Notes under the pieces: model-generated
Seen by the model: only the letters and a program-made list of their open reading frames with translations
Told to the model about the DNA's origin: nothing
The model's database searches: none
Origin: a virus
IMG/VR virus record: IMGVR_UViG_3300033991_000232
Span: 1-39,037 of that record
Direction: 5' to 3' (one strand)
Length of the DNA: 39,037 nucleotides
In this document: piece by piece, positions 13,589 through 21,638 of the stretch
Numbering within the stretch: the first letter of the stretch is position 1
Layout: each line of letters starts with the position of its first letter
Position numbers and translations under genes: made by a program

Positions 13589-13747
13589 CTAGCGCCAGCG
13601 ACGGCGCGCCCGTCGGCGATCATCATTCCAAACCGCCACGATCCCCGTCACTGCAATCCCAATCAGCGCCAGCCCCAGCGCTATGCTGTTCAACCCGCTG
13701 GCCAGCCCAATGATCGCCAGAAACGCCAAGATCAACGCAAGCGTCAT
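13589..13747 (-). CDS. Small membrane protein, 52 residues
   Basis: ATG 13747 follows GGGGGAGTGAAA. The protein reads MTLALILAFLAIIGLASGLN and then a second hydrophobic stretch ending in VAVW, with a basic tail (DDRRRARRWR). Two short transmembrane helices with an inside-positive tail are expected. It starts two bases after the upstream gene's stop. The function is unknown. Confidence 0.65.
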   Translation of the reverse strand: MTLALILAFLAIIGLASGLNSIALGLALIGIAVTGIVAVWNDDRRRARRRWR

Positions 13748-13749
13748 TT

Positions 13750-13929
13750 TCACTCCCCCTCCTCTTCACTCCAATATCCATGCTCCCTGGCATGTACCGC
13801 GCAGTAATAGACCACGACCTCCTCATCGTCCGGCTCTACCGGAGGCAACAAGTACGGCATGGTCTCCGTGCTATCACACCCAGGATGATCACACGGCATC
13901 ACGTTCACGGGATAAGGACCATCGCACAT
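13750..13929 (-). CDS. Small Cys/His protein
   Basis: This 59-residue protein has MPCDHPGCDSTETMPYLLPP, an acidic middle and YYCAVHAREHGYW, so Cys/His pairs at both ends could bind zinc. ATG 13929 follows GGGAGGTG and overlaps the methyltransferase stop (TGATG). The function is unknown. Confidence 0.65.
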   Translation of the reverse strand: MCDGPYPVNVMPCDHPGCDSTETMPYLLPPVEPDDEEVVVYYCAVHAREHGYWSEEEGE

Positions 13930-14606
13930 CAATTCACCTCCCGTCGCACAGCAAACACCAGGCTGCATTTCACGCGCACTCCTACAGCCCACAGCAGCCA
14001 CCGACAGCTGTGCATAAGCGATCCGCGCCAGTTCAGCCCGTCCGCCGCGAAAACCCGCGTCGCGATCAGCTCCACCTCAAACTCAACGCTGGCCAGCGCC
14101 GCCCGCAATGTGGCTCGGTCAAACACCTGGCAGTGTCCCCAGCGATGGAATCTGTGCCCGCACTGCGGGCATACCACCACACTCACCTGGAGATCCTCTC
14201 GATACGGCACGTAGCCGATCAGGTATCCACCAGGTCGGAGCACCCGCTGCACCTCAGCCAATGCCTGCTCCATCTCATCGGCGGCGAGGTGCTCGAGGAC
14301 GGCTGCTACAACCACCGCATCGAACTGTCCATCGCCCGCCGGGATCGCCTGGGCATAGCCCCAGCGCGCCGGGATCCCGAGATTGGCCAATCGTTCCACC
14401 GTCTGCGGATCCGGATCTACGCTCGTGACATCCAACCCCCGTGTCAGCGCCAGGTGCTCAAAGTACCCATCCCCCGCCCCGATATTGAGCACCCGCTGGC
14501 AGCCCCGTACCAGCACCAGCCGGAGTAAGTATCTCAGCGCCCCGTGGCCAGCCCGGAACACGCCCGGCTGCTGATTCTGGAAGTACGTCCACATTGTGTC
14601 CTTCAT
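13929..14606 (-). CDS. SAM-dependent methyltransferase (class I, with Cys/His insert)
   Basis: The 225-residue protein has the SAM motif VLNIGAGDGYFEHLAL near residues 40-55, VTSVDPDP as motif II, DAVVVAAVLEHL and LRPGGYLIGYVPYRE further on. After the core comes VCPQCGHRFHRWGH, a zinc-type Cys/His insert seen in some type-11 methyltransferases. ATG 14606 overlaps the upstream stop (TAATG). Members of this fold methylate small molecules, sugars or proteins; the substrate cannot be read here. It lies two genes below the DNA adenine methyltransferase. Confidence 0.82.
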   Translation of the reverse strand: MKDTMWTYFQNQQPGVFRAGHGALRYLLRLVLVRGCQRVLNIGAGDGYFEHLALTRGLDVTSVDPDPQTVERLANLGIPARWGYAQAIPAGDGQFDAVVVAAVLEHLAADEMEQALAEVQRVLRPGGYLIGYVPYREDLQVSVVVCPQCGHRFHRWGHCQVFDRATLRAALASVEFEVELIATRVFAADGLNWRGSLMHSCRWLLWAVGVRVKCSLVFAVRREVN

Positions 14607-14836
14607 TACGCCACCAGCACCACGTGACCATCGCGCACCGACCGGCGATCCAGCCATACCAAGAGTTTGAGTCCCAGCAGATCCCGCAGACGACACAGGG
14701 AGATGTAGACCTCTGGCTGCCCCACCTGGATCCCCGTCACCCGCTGCCCCCGCTCAGCCTCAAAGCGACGCAACTCAGCCTGGAGGGTGGCCACGCCCAT
14801 CGGCACCCTGATCAACTTCGCCTCTGTCTCTTCCAT
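14606..14836 (-). CDS. Hypothetical protein, 76 residues
   Basis: The frame reads MEETEAKLIRVPMGVATLQA and continues with helical and short beta segments (YISLCRLRDLLGLKLLVWLD). It starts inside the end of the adenine methyltransferase gene (62-base overlap), as often found for coupled phage genes. No motif is recognised. Confidence 0.55.
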   Translation of the reverse strand: MEETEAKLIRVPMGVATLQAELRRFEAERGQRVTGIQVGQPEVYISLCRLRDLLGLKLLVWLDRRSVRDGHVVLVA

Positions 14837-15752
14837 CGCTCACCTCCACAACTGGCCAGGGAGACGCCAGGTCCAATATCTTCCCGGCGGCCCCAACCGG
14901 TATATCCGCCCCGAACAACGGTAGACTGGCTCGCTCCAATTCATCCTGCACCCGAGGCGACAACCACAGCGCCTCTATCCTCGCTGCCGAACTAATAGCC
15001 CCTCCCCCATTCGTCCGCGCCTGAGTTTCGACCCGGCACCATCCGTGCGCCTCATAACATTCCGCATACAACTCAGATGGATAACCACTGACCAGCACCA
15101 TCCCCTCCAGCGACCGCGCCAATGTTGCCAACTCTACGTGATCGTCATCGCTCATCTCTACTGCATAGATGTCCGTCCACTTTGAGCGGCTAGAGTGCAC
15201 ATAAGGCGGATCGAGATAGAACAGAGTCGTGAGCGCGTCATATGAGCGAAGCACGTCAAATGCATCTCGACATTCAATCTGGACCCCGCGCAACCGCTCC
15301 ACGATTTGGTAGAGATGATCTAATTCCGTGAAGCTCTTCGCACTGGCCTTCCATCCGCTCCGGACCTGATACCGCCAGCCTTGCCGCCACCGGGCGCGGC
15401 CACCACCGAATCCCATCCACGCCGACACATAGAACCGCCGTGCCCGCTCCACGTCGCTAAGAGCCGGATCCACGTCTAGACTCAGTTCATACTCGGCCCG
15501 GGACCAGGGCGTGAGATAGAGCAACCGAACCAACTCATCGGCCTGTTCTCGCAGAACCCGAAAGAAATTCACCACCTCGCCGTTGAGATCGTTGTAAACC
15601 TCCAGCGGCGAGCGAGATTTACGCAGGAGCACCGACGCTGCTCCCGCGAATGGCTCCACATAACACTCATGGGGCGGAAAGTGCGAGATCACCCACGGCG
15701 CAATCCGCCACTTCCCACCATAGTATCGTACTGCAGGCCGTCTCGGTGTCAT
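14775..15752 (-). CDS. dam: DNA adenine methyltransferase, D12 class
   Basis: This 325-residue enzyme should methylate N6 of adenine in a short target. It has RYYGGKWRIAPWV at 9-21 (D12 N-terminal motif), VEPFAGAASVLL from 32 (SAM motif I), EVYNDLN and the catalytic DPPY at 181-184. The last ~30 residues (SDGRDRGEVDQG) overlap the next gene and may be variable. ATG 15752 is the only reasonable start. Beside a candidate origin and the primase it may mark phage DNA against host restriction or time replication. The symbol denotes the family, not proven GATC specificity. Confidence 0.88.
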   Translation of the reverse strand: MTPRRPAVRYYGGKWRIAPWVISHFPPHECYVEPFAGAASVLLRKSRSPLEVYNDLNGEVVNFFRVLREQADELVRLLYLTPWSRAEYELSLDVDPALSDVERARRFYVSAWMGFGGGRARWRQGWRYQVRSGWKASAKSFTELDHLYQIVERLRGVQIECRDAFDVLRSYDALTTLFYLDPPYVHSSRSKWTDIYAVEMSDDDHVELATLARSLEGMVLVSGYPSELYAECYEAHGWCRVETQARTNGGGAISSAARIEALWLSPRVQDELERASLPLFGADIPVGAAGKILDLASPWPVVEVSDGRDRGEVDQGADGRGHPPG

Positions 15753-16157
15753 TTTCTCACCGCCATATGGAACTTATGGAACGTTGATATACCACTCGAC
15801 ATAACTGAAGTTCCATAAAACCAGACACTCATCTTGTTTATTAGTGCCCAAGACAAATGAAACCCATCTAACTCATATATACAAGTTACCAACGTTCCAA
15901 AGTTCCATACAACCTTGCTGCTTTCGCAGCGTACTCTAGCAGTGCAGGCAACTGGCGACACAGTAATCGTACTCATTCGGCAATAAACAAGATGATCATC
16001 TGGTTTTATGGAACTTATGGAACTTCGGGAACTTTGTACAGGGGTATAGAGGGGAAATATTTGTTTTTCCTCGAAAAACAAATTTTCGGCCCCGTATCCC
16101 CCGGATAAAGTTCCATAAGTTCCACAAGTTCCATAAAACAAGATGGTCATCTTAACC
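15753..16157. other. Repeat-dense non-coding region, candidate replication origin/operator
   Basis: This A+T-richer 405-base gap between the primase and the adenine methyltransferase holds about ten copies of TATGGAAC or its complement GTTCCATA. They start at 15766, 15775, 15810, 15894 (one mismatch), 15902, 16007, 16016, 16110, 16119 (one mismatch) and 16128; tandem copies are 9 bp apart. A ~33-bp imperfect inverted repeat joins 15810-15842 with 15981-16014, and a partial third copy lies at 16128-16152. A 10-bp hairpin lies near 16060-16083. An open frame (15749-16150) made of these repeats looks spurious. Iterons beside the primase gene suggest an origin. Confidence 0.6.
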
Positions 16158-18806
16158 TCACAACAGTTCGTCCTGTTGACCTTGAGCCTGCTGGCGGGCC
16201 TCGATCTCGAACAGAGTATGAATCACGCCGACCAGTGCCTCATCATCCAGCCCAAACCGTTTGCGCAACGCATCCACCCGACCATCGTCCCAGATCACCT
16301 GGTAACCACGGCGCGGACTATCGCCGCGCTCTGTGCGCAGGTGGAGTTGGTTCCGCAACGTGGAACCGATTTTTTTCGGTGTGACCTGCTTGTCGCGCGG
16401 CCTACCATCTTCACTATCGCCCCAGTTCTCGTAGTCAATCAGCCAGTTCACCCGCTGGCTCAGCGTCGTCAGTGACAGATCGGGATCGTGGCCATTCTCA
16501 CTGGCAACCTGGTGCTCAGCTACGAGCACTTCCAGTACCTTGCTCGCCAGCGTCATCCCACGTTCCACAACCATCTGCCGGTTGTACTCGCGAATGAAGG
16601 AACGGAGGTCTTCGCGCAGGTCCTCGTCATCAATCAGCGTCACCAATGCCACGGTCACCTGGTTCAACCTTGGTTCGATCGCTGGGTCCATCCCAGCGTA
16701 GTCGAGTTCGATCTGTGGCTGCCAGTGCTGCAGGCGATACCGCAGTAGCAGGTTGCGGATTGCTGGCGCTTCCTCGGTCCAGAACGTCATCGGCAAGTCG
16801 ATCGGGATGTCCTCGCGGGTTGTGGGTCCTCCCATCTCTTTGGTCAGGCACCGTGATTCCAGTGCCCAGTCCTGAAACTTCTTGCGTGTCGCAATGACCT
16901 TGGGACCGTAGACCACGAACACCTCTGGCTCAAACCCCGCGTTGCGATCGCCGGACCTGAGCACCGTTCCTTGTGTACGCTGATACCCGGTGTTGAGGAT
17001 CTTCACAATGTCGGCGGCCTCATCGCTCTTGCCGAAATCCGCCTCATCGAGCACCAGCGTCCCCCGATACCGGTCGAGGATACGGAAAATCGGGCTAACC
17101 GTCGCGGCGCCCGAGACGTAGATCGGTCGGTAGCACATCGCCCCCACCACCTGGATCAGCCGCGATTTGCCGGTCCCCGCGTCACCGAGTGCACGCAGAT
17201 ACGGCACGGTGTTGAAGCAGTCGTACAGCCAGGAGAACAACACATAGTACGCGCCCAGGGTCTCATAGAATACATCCACATCCACATATGTGTGGATTGT
17301 GTGCTGGATCAGGCGCACTAGATCGCGCACCGAGGCGCTCTCACCGAGGGCCGTGGGGAAGTGGACAACCCGCTCACTCAATACACGGTTGTGTGGGGGG
17401 ATGGGCACATACCGGACGTGCTCCACATCCACGCAAGGTGCCGTGGTGATCGTTCCATCCTCCTGCCGTATCGCGAATATAGTCTTGCCCCCGCCTGTGC
17501 TGTTGCCGATCCCGATTGCCCCATCCGGCGGCTGGTAAATTAACTCGCAGAGCTGGCCGCCGATCAGCCCCCCCACGAGCTCGATGGTGATCAGCGGCTC
17601 TCCGCCATCCTCAGCAGCAGTAGCCTTGGCAAGTGCCGGATCTTCCCGCGTGGCCTTGAGCATCGCGTTGAATTGGCGCAGGCCCATCCCGAGCGCATCC
17701 GCCAGCCGCTCGCGGTAGGCCGCCAGCGCAAACTCATTCAGCCTGGCGACGAGCATAAAAAGTCGGCGCAGCGCCCGCTCGCGGTCTGCCTCTTCCGCTG
17801 CGGAAGTTTCTTGAGCGAGCACCTCCACCCACGTGGGAGCAGTAGCGAGTAGCTCCGCGCAAGTTTCCGACGTTCCACCTTCCTGGAGCCACTGGTTTGC
17901 ATCCTTGACCGGCCAGGAGGCCAGCCGCGTCAGCGGGCCGAGGGCATCGGCAATGTTGCGCGTCGCCGTGATCCCTGCCTGGTCCTGATTCAGCCCCAGG
18001 TAGACCTGTTCATGACGGGCCAGTAACTTGAGCAAGTCCTGTCCCACTGAAACCCCCGCCAGGGCGATGGCCGGAATCCCCCACTGGCCGAGGGTCACCG
18101 CATCGGCCTGCCCCTCGACTAGAACCACCATTTCCTCACGCGGGCTGTAGAGCCAGTTCAGGTACACCCGCCGCTCGCCGATCAGTTCAACGGGCGGGTT
18201 GTAGTGCCGCTTCTCGGCGATGGCCCGGGCTGACAGATACATCACCCGCCCGGCCTCCACATGGGGATAGACCAACATCCCTTCGCCGATCTTCATCGCG
18301 GCCTGGGCCGCTGGCGCGTTCACGTCCACGTCGTGCATGCTGAACTCACCGCGCAGCGCCTGGAGATCGCCATCCGCGAACCCCAGCCCCGCCGCCTGGA
18401 TCGTCTCATCTGTCCAGCCGCGCCCGTGACAGTAGTCGAGCGCAGCCCGGTTTTGTCGCAGCATTCGTACAAAGTGGCGGGCCGCAATGGTCAGGGCCTC
18501 GTACCGCGCCCGCCGTTCTTGGGCCGCCTGCCTGTCGTCCGTGTTCCACTGTGGCGCTGGCAGCCCAGCCCGCTGGCAAAGCCACTCAACCGCTGCCTTG
18601 AAATCACATCGTCGCCGCCGCATCACCCAGGTGATGACATCCCCCTGTTCGCCCTGGCTATTCCAGAAGTATGCCTGGCCATGCGTATCCACAATCAGAC
18701 TGTCGTGAGCTTCCGCCCGCAGATACCGTCCCCCCCCCCGCAAAGGAAACTCTGCGTTGATGACGTCTTCAATCGGATTTGCTTCCTTGACCTTTTCCAA
18801 GTCCAT
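16158..18806 (-). CDS. Primase-helicase (Toprim + AAA/D5-like ATPase)
   Basis: This 882-residue protein combines a primase half and a helicase half. Residues ~1-90 look like a CHC2-type template-binding domain but lack the zinc Cys set. Toprim residues are VLVEGQADAVTL (EGQADA at 231-236) and YLGLNQDQAG at 269-278, where the first Asp of the usual DxD is Asn. The ATPase has Walker A GDAGTGKS at 541-548 and Walker B TLVLDEAD at 583-590. The end looks helical and charged. The ATG at 18806 is six codons from the motif EANPIEDVI. It is the main replication gene of the phage. Confidence 0.85.
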   Translation of the reverse strand: MDLEKVKEANPIEDVINAEFPLRGGGRYLRAEAHDSLIVDTHGQAYFWNSQGEQGDVITWVMRRRRCDFKAAVEWLCQRAGLPAPQWNTDDRQAAQERRARYEALTIAARHFVRMLRQNRAALDYCHGRGWTDETIQAAGLGFADGDLQALRGEFSMHDVDVNAPAAQAAMKIGEGMLVYPHVEAGRVMYLSARAIAEKRHYNPPVELIGERRVYLNWLYSPREEMVVLVEGQADAVTLGQWGIPAIALAGVSVGQDLLKLLARHEQVYLGLNQDQAGITATRNIADALGPLTRLASWPVKDANQWLQEGGTSETCAELLATAPTWVEVLAQETSAAEEADRERALRRLFMLVARLNEFALAAYRERLADALGMGLRQFNAMLKATREDPALAKATAAEDGGEPLITIELVGGLIGGQLCELIYQPPDGAIGIGNSTGGGKTIFAIRQEDGTITTAPCVDVEHVRYVPIPPHNRVLSERVVHFPTALGESASVRDLVRLIQHTIHTYVDVDVFYETLGAYYVLFSWLYDCFNTVPYLRALGDAGTGKSRLIQVVGAMCYRPIYVSGAATVSPIFRILDRYRGTLVLDEADFGKSDEAADIVKILNTGYQRTQGTVLRSGDRNAGFEPEVFVVYGPKVIATRKKFQDWALESRCLTKEMGGPTTREDIPIDLPMTFWTEEAPAIRNLLLRYRLQHWQPQIELDYAGMDPAIEPRLNQVTVALVTLIDDEDLREDLRSFIREYNRQMVVERGMTLASKVLEVLVAEHQVASENGHDPDLSLTTLSQRVNWLIDYENWGDSEDGRPRDKQVTPKKIGSTLRNQLHLRTERGDSPRRGYQVIWDDGRVDALRKRFGLDDEALVGVIHTLFEIEARQQAQGQQDELL
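17793..17805. repeat. Dispersed 13-bp palindrome, copy 4
   Basis: TTCCGC-T-GCGGAA inside the primase-helicase gene, encoding SAAE at residues 335-338 between the Toprim and ATPase parts. Confidence 0.8.
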
Positions 18807-19127
18807 CAGCCACTCCTATGCGAGATTCTTATGTCCCCCTGGTTCTACAGTTGATGCGATTTCCTGTCCCCTAGATAGGCCCGCCCGTGCAACTGAGCGT
18901 TTTGGATGGGGGGGGGTATCGCAATTGCACTTTACAATAATGCCCATGTGCTTAACATAACAACTTCCGACTACATGCATTATGGTAAACTAGCCCCATC
19001 CCCCCTGCAATTTCGCCCCAGTTCGCCCGGTGGTTTCGCGCCCGCCACCCGCGCCCCGGCCGCCCTGAACTTTTCGGAACTTCCGGGGCTACACTCCTAC
19101 TGAAAAGTTGATGGGGCGAGTAACCCA
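18807..19127. promoter_or_regulatory. Non-coding leader of the primase gene
   Basis: No gene is seen in these 321 bases. On the minus strand TTGCAG, 17 bases and TACCAT (ending near 18981) form a modest promoter candidate. AACTTTTC (19068-19075) faces GAAAAGTT (19102-19109); these resemble the arms of the operator at 21139-21164 (GGACTTTTC/GAAAAGTCC), so the repressor might also bind here, though the 26-base gap differs. A hairpin GATGGG/CCCATC followed by AACTTTT near 19110-19130 may be a weak terminator for the genes upstream. Confidence 0.45.
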
Positions 19128-19388
19128 TCATCCGCGCACACTCCGTTGCATTTGCTCTGCATCCAGGACTGCAACTAGCCGGTCACGAGCCTGGTCACAG
19201 TCATCCACAATCCGCGCCATCTCTCCATCGGCAAGCTGGACAATATGTCCCAGCTCGGGCACACGCCGATAGATGCGCCGGAGATGGGCAGCCAAGACAC
19301 CGGCTGCCTCTATTGCATCCTCCAGATGCACTGACGCTGTCTCCAGATTGTCAAGGCGCTGACTATCGGCTGCTGATGGTCTGCTCAT
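19128..19388 (-). CDS. Small helical protein, 86 residues
   Basis: From ATG 19388 the protein reads MSRPSAADSQRLDNLETASV and is a long amphipathic helix pair (LEDAIEAAGVLAAHLRRIYR and later DDCDQARDRLVAVLDAEQMQ). It overlaps the end of the upstream membrane protein gene. An upstream extension to 19511 would translate that gene's sequence in another frame and is rejected. The function is unknown. Confidence 0.6.
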   Translation of the reverse strand: MSRPSAADSQRLDNLETASVHLEDAIEAAGVLAAHLRRIYRRVPELGHIVQLADGEMARIVDDCDQARDRLVAVLDAEQMQRSVRG

Positions 19389-19728
19389 AGTCGGCCACGT
19401 CCTGCTGATCGTGACGCCGTTCGCGCAGCCACTCCACCAGCCGTGGCAACACTGTCCCAATGCCCGCCGAAACGGTGAGAAGCACGACCACTGACCACGC
19501 TTCCCACACATTCACGACTGGCGGTTTTGTCATCTCAGCATAGGCCGCCGCCCAGACTGCGTAGCCCGCCAGGATGCTGCCACACCCGTGAATGTAGGCA
19601 TACACACGCTTCAACCGCCCCGTCTTAGGGTCTGCTATCCCTGGCCAAATGGCCCAGGGAAACCAGTGTCCCACCATGTTCCCCAAGCCCACTAGCCCGC
19701 AGACTACTCCCTTCATAATCTCGTTCAT
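19363..19728 (-). CDS. Membrane protein behind array 2
   Basis: This 121-residue protein has hydrophobic segments near residues 6-28, 48-65 and 76-95 (WSVVVLLTVSAGIGTVL) and a charged soluble tail (WLRERRHDQQDVADYEQ). ATG 19728 follows GGGGGG; the GTG at 19731 is an alternative. It resembles small holin- or immunity-type membrane proteins, but its place between integrase and primase argues against lysis; a superinfection or membrane-linked role is possible. The periodic array at 19753-19833 ends 25 bases before its start codon. Confidence 0.6.
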   Translation of the reverse strand: MNEIMKGVVCGLVGLGNMVGHWFPWAIWPGIADPKTGRLKRVYAYIHGCGSILAGYAVWAAAYAEMTKPPVVNVWEAWSVVVLLTVSAGIGTVLPRLVEWLRERRHDQQDVADYEQTISSR

Positions 19729-19752
19729 CACATCCCCCCGCTTCTCAGAATG

Positions 19753-19833
19753 AGAGCCGCTCTATACTGCTGGTTCACTTCTACTACTTGGCTCGCTCGA
19801 GCTGTCTGGTTCTCTCCCCGATTTTGGCTGATA
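19753..19833. repeat. Array 2: 9-mer units at exactly 18-bp spacing
   Basis: Five units begin at 19753 (AGAGCCGCT, weak), 19771 (TGGTTCACT), 19789 (TGGCTCGCT), 19807 (TGGTTCTCT) and 19825 (TGGCTGATA, partial), each 18 bp from the next. Two of them are identical to units in array 1 six kilobases away. The array lies in the 220-base gap between the integrase stop and the membrane protein gene, which otherwise holds only a palindrome copy at 19936-19948. Confidence 0.75.
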
Positions 19834-19935
19834 ATCCCACACTTTGCCCGATTCGTGGTATACTATCCCACAAGGAGGCCAGGGATTGTGACTACTGCGG
19901 TTGCCCCCGTCGTGTCCGCCCTGGTCTCCCCCCAT

Positions 19936-19948
19936 TTCCGCCGCGGAA
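19936..19948. repeat. Dispersed 13-bp palindrome, copy 5
   Basis: TTCCGC-C-GCGGAA in non-coding DNA, abutting the integrase stop codon. Confidence 0.8.
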
Positions 19949-20929
19949 CTACAACGCCCACCGATCCACCGGGCTCGCCCGGCGATGCGCCTCCTCCATG
20001 TCCACCTGGGCCAGCGCCAGATACCGCTTCACCATCTTCAACGACTTGTGGCCCAGCGCCAGTTGCAACGTGAAGATGTCCCCACCGTTCCGCAAGTAAT
20101 TGATGGCAAACGTATGCCTGAAACGATGGGGATGACAATCCTTCACGCCCGCCCGCTCACCCAGCCGGTGCACCATCTGCCGCAGCGTGTCACGGCTAAA
20201 CCGCCGACCAGCCTGCGTAACGAAAACCGGCGCGCCCGCGATCTCGCTGTCTGGCCGCTCTGCCAGGTACAGCCACAACGCCCGGCGCGCCGATTTCCCG
20301 ATCACCACGTACCGCTCAGCCCCACCCTTTGGCCCAGGTGCACCGTGCCGCTCGACGACCCGCACCTGGCCCGTCTCCAGAGCCACGTCCTGGATGTTCA
20401 AACCGCACAACTCACTTGCTCTCATTCCCGTATCCAACAGCAACAGCAGAACCGCCCGGTCCCGAGTGCCCGTGCTACGCGCGCTCTGAATGTCCTCACC
20501 GCTGCGCGCCCGCCAGGCCGCCGTCCTTGCGCAGGCTTCGATAAGTGATACAATATCCTCACGGGAGAAGGGCACGATGGCGGGATCCGTGAATCGAGGG
20601 GCACGAATACGCCTGACGATGTGGGGGAGCTCAAGTTCAATCTCAAGCCACGTCCAAAAACCGCTGAGGCTGATGTAGACATTATGCCGCGATTTCTCAG
20701 ATAGCGGCTCGTCACTCTCCTGAAACGCGCGTGTTGGCTTGTAGTCATTGCGCAACCAGTCCAAAAAACGGACTATATCGCCGGTCGTGAGGCTCGCTAC
20801 GTCGCATTCATCGCCGAAAAAGCCGATGGCCAGTTCTAAGTGGTACCGATACGAATCGAGCGTGCGCTGTCTTACGCCCTCAGCCGACTTGCAGAGCAGG
20901 TACCCCTGCACAGCTTTCCGTAGGTTCAC
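19949..20929 (-). CDS. int: Tyrosine recombinase (phage integrase)
   Basis: The 326-residue protein has an N-terminal SAM-like DNA-binding domain (TLDSYRYHLELAIGFFGDE) and a catalytic domain with all expected residues: Arg 170 in DTGMRASELCGL, His 268 and Arg 271 in HPHRFRHTF, His 294 in LGHKSLKMV and nucleophile Tyr 303. The GTG at 20929 after GGGGGGG is preferred; ATG 20953 has no ribosome site. The gene starts inside the ribbon-helix-helix gene upstream. It would recombine attP with a host site; the tRNA-like sequence at 21678 is one candidate for the attP region. Confidence 0.9.
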   Translation of the reverse strand: MNLRKAVQGYLLCKSAEGVRQRTLDSYRYHLELAIGFFGDECDVASLTTGDIVRFLDWLRNDYKPTRAFQESDEPLSEKSRHNVYISLSGFWTWLEIELELPHIVRRIRAPRFTDPAIVPFSREDIVSLIEACARTAAWRARSGEDIQSARSTGTRDRAVLLLLLDTGMRASELCGLNIQDVALETGQVRVVERHGAPGPKGGAERYVVIGKSARRALWLYLAERPDSEIAGAPVFVTQAGRRFSRDTLRQMVHRLGERAGVKDCHPHRFRHTFAINYLRNGGDIFTLQLALGHKSLKMVKRYLALAQVDMEEAHRRASPVDRWAL

Positions 20930-21092
20930 GATGCCCCCCCAATTCGACCTCATCGCGGTATCGCTCAGCAAGCTCCTCGCGGACAATCTCTGCCATCGTG
21001 CGACCAGTCCCCTTGGCCTCCCGACGCAATAGCCGATAGAGCGGCATCGGCACCTTAACCTTAATTTGTGCCCCATCGGATACTTGTGTCAT
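20880..21092 (-). CDS. Ribbon-helix-helix (Arc/CopG-type) regulator
   Basis: This 70-residue protein has the strand QIKVKVPMPLYRLLRRE followed by the helix MAEIVREELAERYRDE, an Arc/CopG-like pattern. ATG 21092 follows GAGGAGGG. It is the first gene behind the consensus promoter at 21127-21155 and overlaps the integrase start by 50 bases, so both are coupled. It may repress its own promoter or act as a recombination directionality factor. The tail after residue 50 belongs to the overlap and looks unstructured. Confidence 0.75.
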   Translation of the reverse strand: MTQVSDGAQIKVKVPMPLYRLLRREAKGTGRTMAEIVREELAERYRDEVELGGHREPTESCAGVPALQVG

Positions 21093-21126
21093 CAGACCCT
21101 CCTCATCTAGCACCAGAAATGTCTAC

Positions 21127-21155
21127 ATTATACACCATGAAAAGTCCCCTGTCAA
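21127..21155 (-). promoter_or_regulatory. Perfect sigma-70 consensus promoter for the integrase side
   Basis: On the minus strand TTGACA (21150-21155), a 17-base spacer and TATAAT (21127-21132). It faces away from the repressor gene and starts the leftward programme. An operator palindrome covers its -35 box and part of the spacer. Confidence 0.9.
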
Positions 21156-21164
21156 GGACTTTTC
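21139..21164. promoter_or_regulatory. Operator palindrome at the lysogeny switch
   Basis: GAAAAGTCC (21139-21147) and GGACTTTTC (21156-21164) form a perfect 9-bp inverted repeat with an 8-base gap. It overlaps the -35 box of the leftward promoter and lies 45 bases before the repressor start. It is the likely site of the XRE repressor, which would shut the leftward promoter and possibly control itself. No convincing promoter is visible for the repressor. Confidence 0.75.
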
Positions 21165-21208
21165 GGGTACTCTATGAGACTAATCTGAGAATTGAGTAAA
21201 GGAGATCT

Positions 21209-21562
21209 ATGGACTTGCCCGATTGGCTATCTGCAGAACTGAAGCTGCGCGGATGGACAGTTCAAGAGCTTGCTCGACGCTCAGGACTGGCCGCCACCAC
21301 CATCGGCGATGTGCTGAACGACAAGACCAACCCTGGAGCTACCTTCTGCCTGAGAGTAGCCGAGGCTCTCAACTTTCCGGCCGATGTAGTTTTCCGCCAC
21401 GCTGGTCTATTGCCAGAGGTCACACCGACCCAAGAGCAAGAGGCAGAGCTATTGGAGTACTTCCAATACCTGACAGGAGATGACCGCGATACCGTGATCC
21501 GGCTGGCACGCGCCCTGTACGAGCGCCGGGCCGACTACACATTGAGGGAAAAGGTGGACTGA
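21209..21562 (+). CDS. XRE-family HTH repressor
   Basis: This 117-residue protein is the only clear plus-strand protein gene. The helix-turn-helix spans residues ~7-60: LKLRGWTVQELARRSGLAAT, then TIGDVLNDKTNPGATFCLRV. A C-terminal helical part (EAELLEYFQYLTGDDRDTVI) should dimerise. ATG 21209 follows AAAGGAGATCT. Placed divergently from integrase across a consensus promoter with an operator, it fits a prophage repressor. It has no LexA-type protease domain, so induction would need another signal. Confidence 0.85.
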   Translation: MDLPDWLSAELKLRGWTVQELARRSGLAATTIGDVLNDKTNPGATFCLRVAEALNFPADVVFRHAGLLPEVTPTQEQEAELLEYFQYLTGDDRDTVIRLARALYERRADYTLREKVD

Positions 21563-21574
21563 CCGCAGTCCACC
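21553..21574 (+). terminator. Hairpin at the end of the repressor gene
   Basis: A perfect 9-bp stem GGTGGACTG/CAGTCCACC (21553-21561 with 21566-21574) overlaps the stop codon. Only GGGGTTTC follows, so it is a poor intrinsic terminator; it may protect the 3' end. Confidence 0.45.
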
Positions 21575-21638
21575 GGGGTTTCACTTACCATCGTATCGCC
21601 AGGTTGCCTGAACGGCAGCCCGACAGGGGTTTGCAGCC

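Noticed and set aside
15749-16150. Open frame of 133 codons on the minus strand beginning MTILFYGTCGTYG
   Set aside because: It translates the TATGGAAC repeats and inverted repeats, has no ribosome binding site and shows no protein-like composition. I treat the region as non-coding.
19750-20073. Plus-strand frame starting near the array with a GTG after AAGGAGG
   Set aside because: Most of it overlaps the integrase gene in antisense and reads as Pro/Thr low complexity; the ribosome-like site is probably chance.
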